From Lojkania enalia (taxonomy: Eukaryota; Ascomycota; Dothideomycetes; Pleosporales), in NCBI GenBank assembly GCA_010094045.1, contig ML986843.1, forward strand, positions 20,388 to 51,659: a DNA stretch of 31,272 nt. Reading direction: 5' to 3'. The notes beneath the pieces were generated by a model. That model was not told the origin of the DNA, searched no databases, and was given only the letters and a program-made list of their open reading frames with translations. Position numbers and translations under genes: made by a program. Shown one piece after another: positions 20,915 to 31,272 of this stretch. Positions within the stretch are counted from its first letter, which is position 1. Each line of letters starts with the position of its first letter.

Positions 20915-22051
20915 AGTCCGGAAGGGATGTGGGGAATTGAAATGAAATCACCGGCAAGAGCTCACTCTCCTTTATTTTAGAAAAACTGAGACCCAGACTT
21001 TTTCTTCGTAAAGACTAATTTTGTGAGCAAATTATCTATGAGTATTTGCTTTCCTCCTTTTTACAATTCATAACTCGGGGATTTCTTACCGTACATATGC
21101 ACAATACATACGTAGCTAGCTGCTACCTTGGACGCCTATGCAAGCCCCTCGATACCTCAAGAGCATAGGCTGTGATGGGGTATTAAGGGTTATGGAAAGT
21201 GCTAGTTGGGACGTGTCCTTCAGGGAGATAAAATTCAAGCGCGGAGTAGAGGAGACGTAGCAAAGATACAATACACGCCTTGCCCAAAAGATTTGAAGTC
21301 TCAACGATTTCTATTCTAGGGAAGGACTTTTTGGTAGTTTTGTCCCGATCCCCGATCCTTTCGATTAGATACAAAGTCGGTCAGGATGGTTGGTCCTTCC
21401 AGGCCCGGCCAGAACGACGACGACGGAATGACGTAAAGCCGCACATGCAAGGCGTTCCTAAAATGCGACTACGTGCAGCAAGATCCTACGTCGTGCTGCT
21501 GCGGCTAAATAGGCAAGCCCGTATAGTCCAACCAATATTCAACGTTGGATTTTGATCTTCGTGACTTTCTGAAAGCAGTATACTCCCGCCTACCTACCCG
21601 AATGTCGTGCCAGCTGAGAATGCCATAAATTCTCCGTTCCCATTATATGCCTGCCTATCAGGCTCCGGTGCCGAAAGCGATTCTGGTTTACAAACTCCGA
21701 CCAATGTGTGCTGATGTGTCTTTCCACTCCGAATCTAGAAAAGGAAACAAACAAAAACGGAAAAAACGCCCGCTCAACATGCATGTCGGATTGTCTAGTT
21801 AAGGGAAACTGTTCGCGGACAAAAATAAATAAATAAATAAATTATTAAAAAAAAAAAAAAAAAAAAACCCCGTCAATAAAAAACAGGATTAACCTCTACC
21901 AGGATTTCTCGGGAATGATTCGTCCATGTATCATGGCTCCTTGAATACATATGGCTGTATTACGAACCAACTGTGCCGTCGTAAAATAATGGTTGCAGCT
22001 GAAAAGGCGTTTTTCACCGCCATGGTTAACCGAGGCGGCTTCATTTGGGGA
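20915..22051. other. Convergent intergenic region with A-rich simple repeats
   Basis: About 1.1 kb between the converging SMI1/KNR4-like gene and kinase 2. An AATA repeat and a run of 21 A (21821-21867) are the only clear structure. The small open frames on both strands have no motifs. Both genes must place their 3' ends here. Confidence 0.5.
21821..21867. repeat. AATA repeat followed by poly(A) run
   Basis: About five copies of AATA (AAATAAATAAATAAATAAAT) run into ATTATT and then 21 consecutive A. This is a simple-sequence repeat and a likely site of length errors in sequencing. Confidence 0.9.
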
Positions 22052-24217
22052 TCACCTAGGTTCATGCGAAGACTGAAGACCGCCCTGATTCAGACAATTC
22101 AAAAGAATCTTGACCAGATGTTTCCGATCGACAGGTTTCGATATATAGTCTGTCATGCCCTTGGCAATGTAGGACTCAGCATGACCTTTGAGAGCGTTCG
22201 CGGTCATTGCGATAACCGGACTATGGATGCTGGCGAAGCGGATCTCTTTAGCAGCGGTGACTCCGTCCAATAGAGGCATGTTGATATCCATAAGGATGAT
22301 GTCGTAGGGTGGTGAATGCTCCACTGCCATATTGACAGCCTCTCTCCCGTCGTTCGCCAAGTCGATATCGTCAAATCCAAGACCAGACAGCATCTTGATC
22401 ATGACCTTTTGATTTATTTGATTATCCTCTGCAAGTAGAACACTCCTGTTGACGGCTGCTAGTTTTATGTCCTCGATCGGGGTAGCCGGTGTGCTTACGG
22501 CGAGGGCCCTGGACTGATCCTGCGATGTCTCCAAGTGCTTTAGCTGTTTAATCTTTTTCAATCTAGCTGTGAACCAAAAAATGCTTCCACGGCCCCCAGG
22601 GTTGGGACGGAAACCAATGTGGCCACCCAAAAGCTCGGCTAGGCTTTTGCAGATAGATAGACCAAGCCCAGTACCTTTGTATCGCTTTGTAGCCGAGTTA
22701 TCAAACTGTGTGAAAGGAGTGAAGAGGGAACTAGAGGCTGCTGGCGGTATTCCAATGCCAGTGTCAATGACCTCAGTGAGGATCAGGTATGAGTCGTCAT
22801 CCTCTTCCTGCAAGTGTGCGTTAACCTGTACGTAACCGTCTTCGGTAAATTTGGTGGCATTTGACATGAGGTTCTGGACTATTTGGCGATAACGGAGGCT
22901 ATCACCCTCAGCCGCTTTTGGCAATCTCGGGTCAAGGTTACTTTCCAATACAATGTCCGGGGTATGACATTTCTCGTAGCTACGGAAGACAGACTGGATA
23001 ATGTCTGTGACGCTGATAATGTCCGAACTAACAGAGAAAGAGCCAGAAGCAAGCTTAGAGTAGTCGAGAATGTCATTGATGACTTGTAGCAGCACTTCGC
23101 CTGATTCTTGAATGACCTTGGCCAAGTCTAGCTGCTCGGGATTTAGTTGTGTGTCCAAGAGAAGAGTAAGAGCGGATAGCATGCCTACAGAGTGTGAGTG
23201 ACATTTGCTCTTTGCCATTCGGCAGCTGGAGCATTACCATGCATAGGAGTTCTTATTTCATGACTCATGTTTGCGAGGAATTCAGACTTGAGTTTGGAGG
23301 CCTCTTCGAATGCAGAAACGAGCTTCTCCTCGGCCCTTCTCCTCTCCGTCAAGTCTCTAGTAACCTTGCTAAATCCAATCAGAGTATCGCCCCGGTATAC
23401 CGGAGTGATGACTACGTTGGCCCTAGGAAAGTTAACTCTCAACTAGAACAGGAAGCGTGGGTACTTGGAAATGGTACCAGAATCGCGAGCCATCTTTTCG
23501 ATATCGCCAACCCTCGTCTTCACAACGGCCGTCTCTGATAGCATCCCTCAGCTCCCGGCCGGGCTTGTCGTTGTCCCGGTCCTCTTTCCCGTAAAAGTTG
23601 GAGAAATGCCTGCCCACGATTTCTTCTCGCTTCCAGCCCTTGAAGAACTCGGCGCCGGCATTCCAGGTGGCTACGTTTCCCTTGGGGTCGAGCATGAAAA
23701 TGGCATAGTCCCTGACGGTCTCGACCAGGATGCGGAAGGTCTCGTTGGTGGTAATGCGCTCCTCGAGCTCCAGTTGCTTGAGATAGTCCTCGGTCGTATC
23801 ATAGAGTTCCATTTGAATGCAGCGGAGCGTACCATGGCGGAATATGGGCAGGCAGCGGATGCTCCAAGCCGTCCGACCGTCGGGCTGAACGTGGTTGAGT
23901 TTGTGAAGGCGTTTGGTTTTCTCGGCGGTCGAGAGGGCTTCTCGAATCACGGCCAGCGGGGGAAGGGGGAGCTTTGGGTCAAATATAGCGTCGACGTGGG
24001 AGCCGAGGAGCTGCTCACGACCGCGACCGCCCAAAACGCCCAGCAGGCCGTCTGAGACGCAGCGAATAGCGAGAGAGTGGTCCAAGACAAGCGTTGGGAT
24101 GGGAGAAGACGAGAGAAGATCGGAGGAAAGACTCTCCGCGGTGTCAGACAGGGCAGACTGGAGAGACGGAAAGGGATGGGTAGGAGACTCAGGGTTGAGG
24201 CCCAGCGAGGTGGTCAT
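22052..24217 (-). CDS. Hybrid histidine kinase 2 (PAS-PAS, HisKA, HATPase, receiver)
   Basis: Predicted 685 aa from exons 24217-23478, 23422-23238 and 23184-22052; introns of 55 and 53 nt keep frame and rebuild RFWANVVI and TPMHGMLSAL. PAS 1 is at about residues 30-145. PAS 2 with a PAC tail is at about 158-275 ([43 protein letters not shown]). A short helix leads to the H-box [17 protein letters not shown], phospho-His 301. The ATPase has the N-box [12 protein letters not shown]1 IDTGIGIP, F-box FTPFTQFD and G2 GTGLGLSI. The receiver has LLAEDN (Asp 562), phospho-acceptor Asp 608 in [11 protein letters not shown] and Lys 658 in SKPVD. All catalytic residues are present, so the kinase should be active. 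There is no membrane segment; the PAS domains suggest a cytosolic signal, ligand unknown. It is only distantly related to kinase 1: different N-terminus and no long linker. Confidence 0.93.
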
Positions 24218-26042
24218 GGTAATGCTGGGGGCCCGCTAGACTTGATCAGACAAGATCTGGCGCTGGGAAGGGAGGAGCGATGCGTCGAGGGGAAGGTGCG
24301 GGGCGGGACCACGACCAGGACCCAGGACCACAGGCAAGGGAGGTAGGATCGTATGATTCTCGCAGCGGGAGCAGGACTAAGTAGCCGCGGCCTGAACGGA
24401 CTGGGTAGTCTGGTGGGCTGGCGGACTGCGCGGACTGGAGCCGTGGAGGGCCTTTTGTGCATCCCGGGGGGAGGGGTTCATGCTGCTGCAGCCCCTAGCC
24501 CTCCAGGACGCGAGAGAATGCGACACCGGGGTCTAGCCCTGGAAACGCCTGGAAAAGCAGTATCGCTTTGGAGGGGTAGTGCCCTCTGCCCCGCCATCTG
24601 CATCTCGCAGTCGCGGCTGGCCCCGCGCTGACAGCCCGCCGCATTGGTTCTAGTCCGCTGCCCAGCCCCTCCTGCCCAAGTGCCCACCTGAGGTCGACTC
24701 AACATACTACTCCCCCCTTCCATCCCCTCCCAGATTCATACATCCATCTATCTATCCACCCTCGTTGTAACTGCGCACGATACCCAGACAGCCCCTTCTC
24801 GCAGCCCTGAGCAGGCCGAGAGACGCGACCTCCATAGCACACGATTCGGTAGGATTCCGCTAGGTAGGTCGGCACCACATCTGGCAGCCGGACTCGGACG
24901 AGCGTGATTTCCGCATACGGCTCAGTCGACACTCTCCAACCGTATCATGTCTTCGAGGACTGTGTCGTCGAATATCATGTATCCCGGCTTGTTTCCTTAT
25001 TCTAGTTACGATCATTCTACATCCGTAACCGGGATCCCTACGATCAGCCGGAACCGGACTAAAGTCTAATTCAAAGTGTCTTAGATTCGATGCTAATAGG
25101 ACGTGGTCAATACCTTAACAGAACAACTCTGGCCTGTATGAGGCTGTTCTGCCCGCACTTTTGAACCATTTTCTTTAAGCCTAAGAATTGCGTCGTCATG
25201 ACAATGTTGCCGGCATCTTTCCTATCTCACGTCAACAAAGCTTCTAGACGCCAAGGCCTAAACGCTGGGTCGCCTCTGGTGATTACGAATCGGCCTACTC
25301 TAAGGGAGTCAAGTCATACCATCTACACTCAACTTCAAAATTATCGAAGGCCAAGGGACGAATACAGCCTCCATCCGCTACTATTTCCGTGATTCCGATC
25401 ATCTTTTCTAGGCCTTGCATGACTACTTTGTCCCATCTAATCTCAAATGGACCGTTGAATTCCACATGTCCTTCTAGATGCCAAAGCTGATCTCCAAAGG
25501 CACGCTAATCTCACGCTTTTATACATTAGCTGACATGCTTGAGTCTATCTACATACTCGGGTTTTTCTCTGCTGTCAACTCACTCTATAGCCCATCGAGA
25601 CCGAGTCCCTGACGGATTACTCGTTTACCTGTGACGTCCTCCAGATTCGACGAGGGAATGCAATAATTCCTATATTGAGCCTTCGGCAATCTCACCCGCC
25701 TTGATACCGTCTCTCGATTCCTCTTTTTCCGCAGTGCCAGTTTGACTCATCTCACGATATTGACTCTTCTTACTCTCCCCACCTTCCTCCAATCTATGAA
25801 CACCCCCAGCAACTCTCACCTCTCCTCTCATCGATAACAATAATGGGACTTGCACTTAACGGCGCCTTACACATTTCAAAGATCCAGTTCAGACAGCATA
25901 TTTCTTAATATCAGTGAACTATCATTACTAATTCATTCCTGCATATTCCGGTTTGCAATCTCTTATCATCCATCAGGACAACTTCTAACCACGCCCGCAA
26001 CCCGTAACCCGCCACCCGCAACCACCCTCTCACTCTCTCACA
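24218..26042. other. Divergent intergenic region, no gene seen
   Basis: About 1.8 kb between the kinase 2 start and the BTB-like gene start. The part next to kinase 2 is GC- and purine-rich. The part next to the BTB-like gene ends in a C-rich leader with repeated CCCGCAA-like units (25993-26024) and CT repeats directly before the ATG. Small open frames (for example 25198-25392 and 24353-24631) have no motifs. Long upstream leaders for both genes are likely. Confidence 0.45.
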
Positions 26043-27758
26043 ATGAGTAAGCGCCAACGATCACGCTCGCTACCGACCTCTAGTAAACGACAAACCCGAG
26101 GCACTTCGACGGGATCGAATGACTACACCCGCCTGAACAATAAACCTGACTTTGGGATGCACCACGAGAAGCAAGAAGTTATGTCCACTTCCGAGTCCAT
26201 GTCACGTCCATCTCCTTGCCCGGTCCAGAATAGCCCCCAACCTCAAATCAATGAACAGCATAAGGACTCCTCCACCGGTCACTCGGTCGTATCAGATCTA
26301 TTTAGTCCTTCCCCACAGCCCACGGCGACCGATGGTCAAGCGCCCACTGAATGTGATTCGACCCTTGGTCAGGACAGTGAAATAGAAATCACTGGCGTTA
26401 TTGGTCCACAGACACGCGAGGCCAGCTACGATGGCACAGTGGTAAGAAATCAATTCTTATCCAGATCACCCGCTCAAAATTGGCACCACAGATGTTTCCT
26501 GCAGCAACACAAGACGCCACTGATGCAGGAAAGAACGCACCAAAAACGCTCGCACCATATACGGGCTCGGATGCGTTCCCAATTTTCCAAAGGGGCAATG
26601 TGTTTAACTACAGACGAAGGCCTCTTCTCGACAATCTTCCGCCTCCATAGCCCATTCCTAGAACGGAATTCCTCGTGGTTCACCGAAGCTCTAAAGGCTT
26701 CAAACCCTCCCGACCACTATCCACTCTGGTATCGCTTTAAATTTGAAGTTACCGGCAATGGATTCCTGAAGCTTGTCAGACAGCCCACGGTTGGCCTGCG
26801 TCCCGAATTCCATAACACTCAGGGGTATAGTAATGCGACTCAAATTTACATCAAAACCGAAGACATAGAAGACGAGGTTTGCAAGATTACAAATTCGAAA
26901 GACGATAAAACCCTAGCTCTTCGAAGCGTCGAAGACTCAGTTTACATGACTTTCTATCGCCAACTTTTCGGTTTATTCTACAACATAACGCTTCCCATGC
27001 CTATTGATATCGGTCTAGCTCTCGTCCAATCTGAGGGATTGGTCATGGTAGCGATAGAGCTGCAATGCCTTCCACTCCTCCGGCCCCATCTTAGTAGGAC
27101 TCTGGCTGGTTTTCGCCAGAAGCTCTTCCTAAGCATCAAGCGCGACCCGGCACGATGGATCCTCCTAGCCATGCCTCTCCAAGATGACTCTATCTTTACG
27201 GAGTGTCTCGTCCACCTCGTCGGCACCTATCCTGCTTGGCCTTGGCCGACTAGACGAACCGGCATACCGTCAGAAGTTCGCCAGTTCATTGCTCACAAAG
27301 CCAAAGAGCTTAATCAACTATGCCTCGAGGTCGATAGAGATCTTCTACTCATTACCATCGAGAATCCAAAGGGAGACGTCGTAACGCCAGCAGAGTCAGA
27401 GGATCAGGAGACCTGGATCCTCGTCTAAGTTTTCCGCGACGCAGTAGCCAGGGCCCTATGTGCCATGGACAAGGAAAAGAGGAAAGCGCTGGTGCGCAGC
27501 AAGTTCTACCGCAAGATATTCAACGGCGATTCCGCATATATGGACTTTGAGACGGTACAGCATCTATGCTTGGGATTGAGAGGAACAAAGTGGGGCGACC
27601 TAGGGGATGAGCTAAGGATGTTGAAGGGCAACGCGACAAAGATTGTGGGCGAGGTAGCGGAGAACAATTTGATGATTGATCCGGATGCTAATAGCATTGG
27701 CTATCTGACCTGCCGTAGGGTAGAGACCGGCGACATTCCGTGGCGAAAGCATGGATGA
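26043..27758 (+). pseudogene. BTB/POZ-like protein gene with in-frame stop
   Basis: The N-terminal part is Ser/Pro-rich and disordered. From 26619 a BTB-like core follows: GLFSTIFRLHSPFLERNSSW, then YRFKFEV, MTFYRQLFGLFYNITLP, LVMVAIELQCLPLLRPHL and WILLAMPLQDDSIFTECLVH. The frame stops at TAA 27426-27428 after ETWILV but continues without change as VFRDAVARALCAMDKEKRK to a second stop at 27758, ending in YLTCRRVETGDIPW. That tail looks like the normal end of this fungal family, so the TAA is probably a nonsense mutation (one C-to-T step from CAA). Near 26439 a good intron donor (GTAAGA) with CACAG acceptor at 26488 would give a more natural protein (APYTGSDAFPIFQRGNVF) but then needs a frame change near 26605. 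So there may be two lesions. An unspliced reading gives 461 aa to the TAA. The function is unknown; BTB proteins often act as adaptors. Confidence 0.65.
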
Positions 27759-29057
27759 GGTACGGATACGATTACGATTGAGGTATGATGTTCAAGAAAT
27801 TCCCCCGGACTACTTTCAAGAAAGGCTATGGTGCTTGGGTCAAGTACGTGCTTCGGATTTTATACACCGAAAGCAGCGGTTGGAATACAGAATGCCGAAC
27901 GAGGAAATAGCCCCTGAGATAATGTATTCTAGATTCTTGTCGCAGCTATCGAGACGAAAGGATGGCAGAGGCTTGGTAATGTTTATGCAAACTGGGAAAT
28001 CATATCATCATTTTCCTTCTGGTATGAGCCTAGTATTGGTCTGAGGTCGAAATGATCTTCAGCCGCATCAGTAATGTCGCTCGCTTCCCTCGCCAATCAC
28101 CATTCCAAATTTCTGCAATCTAGAGTGTACGCAATGACAACTACTCGTCCTTCCGGATCCCACTTTCTGTTCAATTACATCGTGCAGCAGATCAGTACCT
28201 TGAATCCCCAACTAACACACCATGTACGAGAAAGACGCCTGTGAACCTACCCACATGCACAAAACTCTCAACATATTACGCCTAATCCTTCCTTCCCCCC
28301 AATAAAACCTTACACCTGCACAACTCAAATCAATGCTCACACCACACTTTTAAAAAAAAAGAAAATTTTTCAATGAAAAAAAGGAAGGTAAAAAAAAAAA
28401 AAAATATAAACTTCCCATTCAATGAACCCCAAGCCCACAGCCCAAGGGACGTGAGCTTCATACATTCCATCCGCTTGGTATCAATACATGGACATGTCGT
28501 CGCGACGTCGTACTACTCTAGTCCGCGACTCACGGTGTGGGTATGTTTATGGGTGGATTAGTTATAGGTGCATATATCTAGCGGAAGAGACAAGGCTTGA
28601 TTGGCGGCGCTCGCTTGCATTAGGAGTTCTTTTGGGTTGAAAAAGAGGTAATTGTTGTTCCTACGTGAATATTCTTTTTAGTGTCGGGGAGCTTGCTACC
28701 TTCGAATATAGATTCCTCCACACGAAGCTAGCCAACTGTTCTGAAACTATGACGGCATTCTGTATTTCTAAGGAGCAAGTGATTCTTGAGACCTGAGAAG
28801 AGGTTTGAAGGCTGCTCTTATGTGCAAAAAATTCTACTACGAATTTTAAGCAATGAGTATGGCGTGCAGAAACGCAAACCGTTTAGAACAGCGAAAAAGT
28901 CGCCCACCATAGTTATTGCCTCAGGCACATTAGGATTTAATAATAAAACGTTGCATTTGGGTATCAATTTAATCCGACGTTGAATATCGGCTACCTATCT
29001 CCTATGGAAGACCTCTTGGCTAAGATATTTACACATCCGCTACTGCATCCTTAACAT
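27759..29057. other. Convergent intergenic region, A-rich
   Basis: About 1.3 kb between the BTB-like gene and the SARAF-like gene, which converge. An open frame at 27751-28044 has no motif and overlaps the end of the BTB tail. A-rich simple sequence lies at 28351-28404, including a run of about 14 A. Nothing else is supported. Confidence 0.45.
28351..28404. repeat. A-rich simple sequence
   Basis: Three A runs of 7 to 14 bases separated by GAAAATTTTTC and GGAAGG. It is low-complexity DNA between convergent genes. Confidence 0.8.
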
Positions 29058-30050
29058 TTATCGCCTGTTCGTCGATCCAAAGCCCGTGCTCTCATGCCTC
29101 CTTGACGAATAGCTTGAAGAACCAGATGAAGACCTCGAACTACCTTCTCCATTACCCCATCGACTGCTTCCACCCCAGCTATCCCACCTACTTCCCCTTG
29201 TGTTCGAATTGCTTCCCCAGCCACGGCCCGCCGCATACCCAGCTGCCGCACCGCCCATGGCGCCAGACCAAAATCCCGGCCTCCATCCCTGATTATTCGT
29301 CCCATAATCCGGGTATGGTTTCTGACCTGGCCGCCAATCGTACGGCGGGGGGGCATCGTCGTTTCCGCCTCCCCATCCCCCACCACCACCTCCACCTCCC
29401 CAACCTGGCCGATTTCCCCCACCGACACCAATTCTACTGTTCCAGCTCCTGAACGCCCGGAACGCAATCCAAAGCGCGACCCCAACGAACAAGCACCAAA
29501 ACAGCACCGCCGCTACCCGATCCCCCTTCGTCCTCTCATACCCATCGTCATCATCGCCGCCCCACGGTCTCTTGTGCCCAAACTTCCTGTGGCCCTTCTC
29601 CGTCAACACGAGCCTGTACTCCACACCGCAGCTGCCCTTGAGGATATACGGGTCGTCTGGACTGTCATAGCCCTCACAAATCACGTCCGTGGAGCCGAGC
29701 TTGAATTCCTCGGGCAGCGATGCCGTGCACGTCCATTGTATGTCCTCTTCGTTGTAGTCGTAGCCAGAGTTCTTGCAGCGCATGACGTCGACTTGGTAGA
29801 GGCCTTTGGCCGACCCACCGATGCATTTCAGCTGTGATGAATGTCAGCCTCACTATCTATTGAAAACGACTGGATGGGTGTGCACCTGTGGTATTGCAGG
29901 GACGCGGCGATGCGAAGTTTTTAGATCTTTGCGTAGGGTCAGGCTTTGCACCTGCGAGAGCTTGATTTTGTTCCCTGAGCCTAGGGCCTCGCTGGCGCCC
30001 CAGAAGCTGGAGGCGACCAGTAAGGCTGGGTAGAGGAGATTGAGGTGCAT
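29058..30050 (-). CDS. SARAF/TMEM66-like regulator of store-operated calcium entry
   Basis: Predicted 312 aa from exons 30050-29886 and 29831-29058; the 54-nt intron (GTGCAC donor, GGCTGAC branch site, ACAG acceptor) joins VPAIPQ to LKCIGGSAKG. An N-terminal signal peptide (MHLNLLYPALLVASSFWG and onward) targets the ER. The luminal domain has the family hallmarks MRCKNSGYDYNEEDIQWTC, VICEGYDSPDDPYILKGSC and GVEYRLVLT, with paired cysteines. One membrane segment follows at about residues 160-179 (AAVLFWCLFVGVALWIAF). Then comes a cytosolic tail very rich in Gly, Trp, Ser and Arg, which is low in complexity. In animals SARAF slows store-operated calcium entry; the fungal role is less well known and fungi lack a clear STIM/ORAI pair, so transfer of that function is inference. 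It is divergent from PBN1 with 294 bp between start codons. Confidence 0.9.
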
Positions 30051-30344
30051 GGTTTGCTATGCGTTCATAGGAATACGGGCAGAAGTTGAATAGGCACAGG
30101 GCACTTAAAGCCTACAGTCAAGGTTCATAGTCGCAAAAGGACACGGTGGTGCATTCGGATGCTTGTCTCTTAAGGCATCAACGGAGCTGTCGCCACCGCA
30201 GACCGGGCCAGCTCGTGAATGCAGGCGGGAGGCTTGGCGCTCGTCATGTGGGCAGGTGCAAGCGAGGAATAGCTATCCGTAAGGGTTAAGCGCATGATGG
30301 ACGCCAGACCTCATGCTTCGAGCGCGAACGGTTGAGCCTCAACC
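30051..30344. promoter_or_regulatory. Bidirectional promoter of the SARAF-like and PBN1 genes
   Basis: Only 294 bp separate the two divergent start codons, so the pair must share this promoter space. No clear TATA box is seen on either side. Both products act in the ER membrane, which makes co-control plausible. Confidence 0.5.
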
Positions 30345-31272
30345 ATGAAGCAACGAATAACTTATATCGTCCAGAATCCGGACGATTTCAATCCAGAGCA
30401 GTTGTCCATAAAAGATACAGACCTAACATTGAATGGAGTTGGGGCTGCAAAGGAACATCGAATAACTCTGGGTCTTAGCGAGCTCCCGAAAGAGGTACAT
30501 CACGGCGGTTCTAGATCCATATACTGAATAGGAAGCTGACATCCCGCAGCTTCAAAAGTCATTACAGCAGTGGCACGAATTACATATACGATGGGCGTCT
30601 GAGACGTACTACATAGCAAGCGCACCGTTCACGTCACGTGTATCGCCTGGTCTACATGTCTTCTTTACTCCGGGCAAAGAAGGCTCTGGTGGCGATCCGT
30701 GTTTACTGCTGAAGGAAGTATTCGGAGATGTTTTGAAATGCTCTGATGCCAAGGTACTCGAATTCATGACGGATAATGCCTGTTGCTGAGCAATCCTAGG
30801 AATCGTTTATCAAGCTGCCCGTTCTCTCGGAACGCTTCTCCATGTCCGCTTCATCCGAGTATTACGCCTATGTTCCCGCACTGTCAAATCTGGTCTCCTA
30901 TATTCAAGAGAATCTCTCTCCCACAGGATCAACTTCCGGCAAAGTAGCCGCAGAATCATTACTCTCCGCCTCATACTTGGATATTGATTATGACACCATT
31001 TCCCACGCCATAATTGTCAACGCTTTCTTTTCTGAGCCCAAAACAGCCAGCACATGGACTGAGACAATTTCTCTGGCCAGCAAAGAGGAAACTATCGAAA
31101 TCGGCGTCCTGAACCACGAACCAAATCCGGATCCCGAGGACGTTGCCTTTTCCGGGTTTCTGACCGTGCTAGGTCAGGATTCAATCCCAAGTACGCGAAC
31201 CCTTCCCACTTCATTTCGATATCTATTACCAAAATTCCTAACCCTCACTCAGAGCCGACGCGGTTCCAAACC
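30345..31272 (+). CDS. PBN1, GPI-mannosyltransferase I subunit (partial)
   Basis: N-terminal 255 codons of PBN1, the ER-membrane partner of the catalytic Gpi14 (human PIG-X/PIG-M) that adds the first mannose to the GPI anchor; the window ends inside the gene. Exons 30345-30494, 30550-30753, 30800-31190 and 31253 onward; introns of 55, 46 and 62 nt with GTAC donors and CTGAC- or CTAAC-like branch sites, all keeping frame. It starts MKQRITYIVQ. Recognisable pieces are LGLSELPKE, ELHIRWASETYY, SPGLHVFFTPGKEG, LPVLSERFSMSASS and YLDIDYDTISHAIIVNAFF, then GFLTVLGQDSIP joined by the third intron to KPTRF. The conserved SPGLHVFFTP segment and the order of these blocks match fungal PBN1. The C-terminal membrane segment is beyond the window. 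Confidence 0.9.

Noticed and set aside
23465..24055. 196-codon open frame on the plus strand
   Set aside because: It is antisense to the PAS region of kinase 2, whose reading is well supported by motifs and splice sites.
25198..25392. 64-codon open frame between kinase 2 and the BTB-like gene
   Set aside because: Short, no motif, mixed composition; expected by chance in 1.8 kb.
27380..27448. An intron removing the TAA at 27426 of the BTB-like gene
   Set aside because: The possible donors (GTAACG, GTCTAA) and acceptors (GCAG, GTAG) either give a new stop, break the frame or are too close together, and would delete the family-like ETWILV and VFRDA segment.
27751..28044. 97-codon open frame after the BTB-like gene
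   Set aside because: It is in a different frame from the BTB tail, with no motif and no strong start context. It is probably 3' untranslated sequence.

Overview
This window looks like a filamentous ascomycete (Pezizomycotina) chromosome. The evidence is short GT-AG introns of about 46-80 nt, a Zn2Cys6 regulator, two fungal-type hybrid histidine kinases, clear fungal SARAF and PBN1 orthologues, and a repeat block mutated in the way repeat-induced point mutation (RIP) mutates DNA. The species cannot be told from the sequence alone.

Layout. Positions 1 to about 5500 are an extremely AT-rich repeat graveyard. CpA and TpG are almost absent (no CA and two TG in the first 600 bases). Inside it I can read a Ty3/Gypsy integrase with a C-terminal chromodomain (1-940) and the 3' half of a pogo/Fot1-type DDE transposase with a zinc-knuckle tail (about 3780-4580). 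A repeat at 4911-5100 has a much less mutated partner at 6012-6201; nearly all differences are C to T or G to A. From about 5500 the base composition returns to normal. Next come a Zn2Cys6 transcription factor (minus strand, 7206-9666), a decayed major facilitator drug-efflux gene (plus, about 10210-11529) and an F-box protein (minus, 11569-13009).

The centre is rich in signalling genes: hybrid histidine kinase 1 (plus, 14092-17144), a short-chain dehydrogenase/reductase (plus, 17824-18670), an SMI1/KNR4 (SUKH) protein (plus, 19176-20914) and hybrid histidine kinase 2 (minus, 22052-24217). The right end holds a BTB/POZ-like protein with an in-frame TAA (plus, 26043-27758), then a divergent pair of ER-membrane genes: a SARAF-like calcium-entry regulator (minus, 29058-30050) and PBN1, the GPI-mannosyltransferase I subunit (plus, from 30345, cut by the window end).

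Genes working together. Both kinases would feed a multistep His-Asp phosphorelay (HPt protein, then response regulators and often a MAPK). SMI1/KNR4 and PBN1 bear on cell-wall and GPI-protein synthesis and SARAF on calcium entry, so a stress and cell-wall theme is plausible but is inference. The transcription factor and the dead transporter look like the remains of a regulator-efflux pair. I did not find an obviously new system. The points most worth checking are the RIP record, the interrupted BTB gene, a stop-free 48-nt intron inside the ATP-binding domain of kinase 1, and a last intron that decides whether the transcription factor keeps its acidic tail. All exon boundaries were deduced by reading splice sites and frame by hand.
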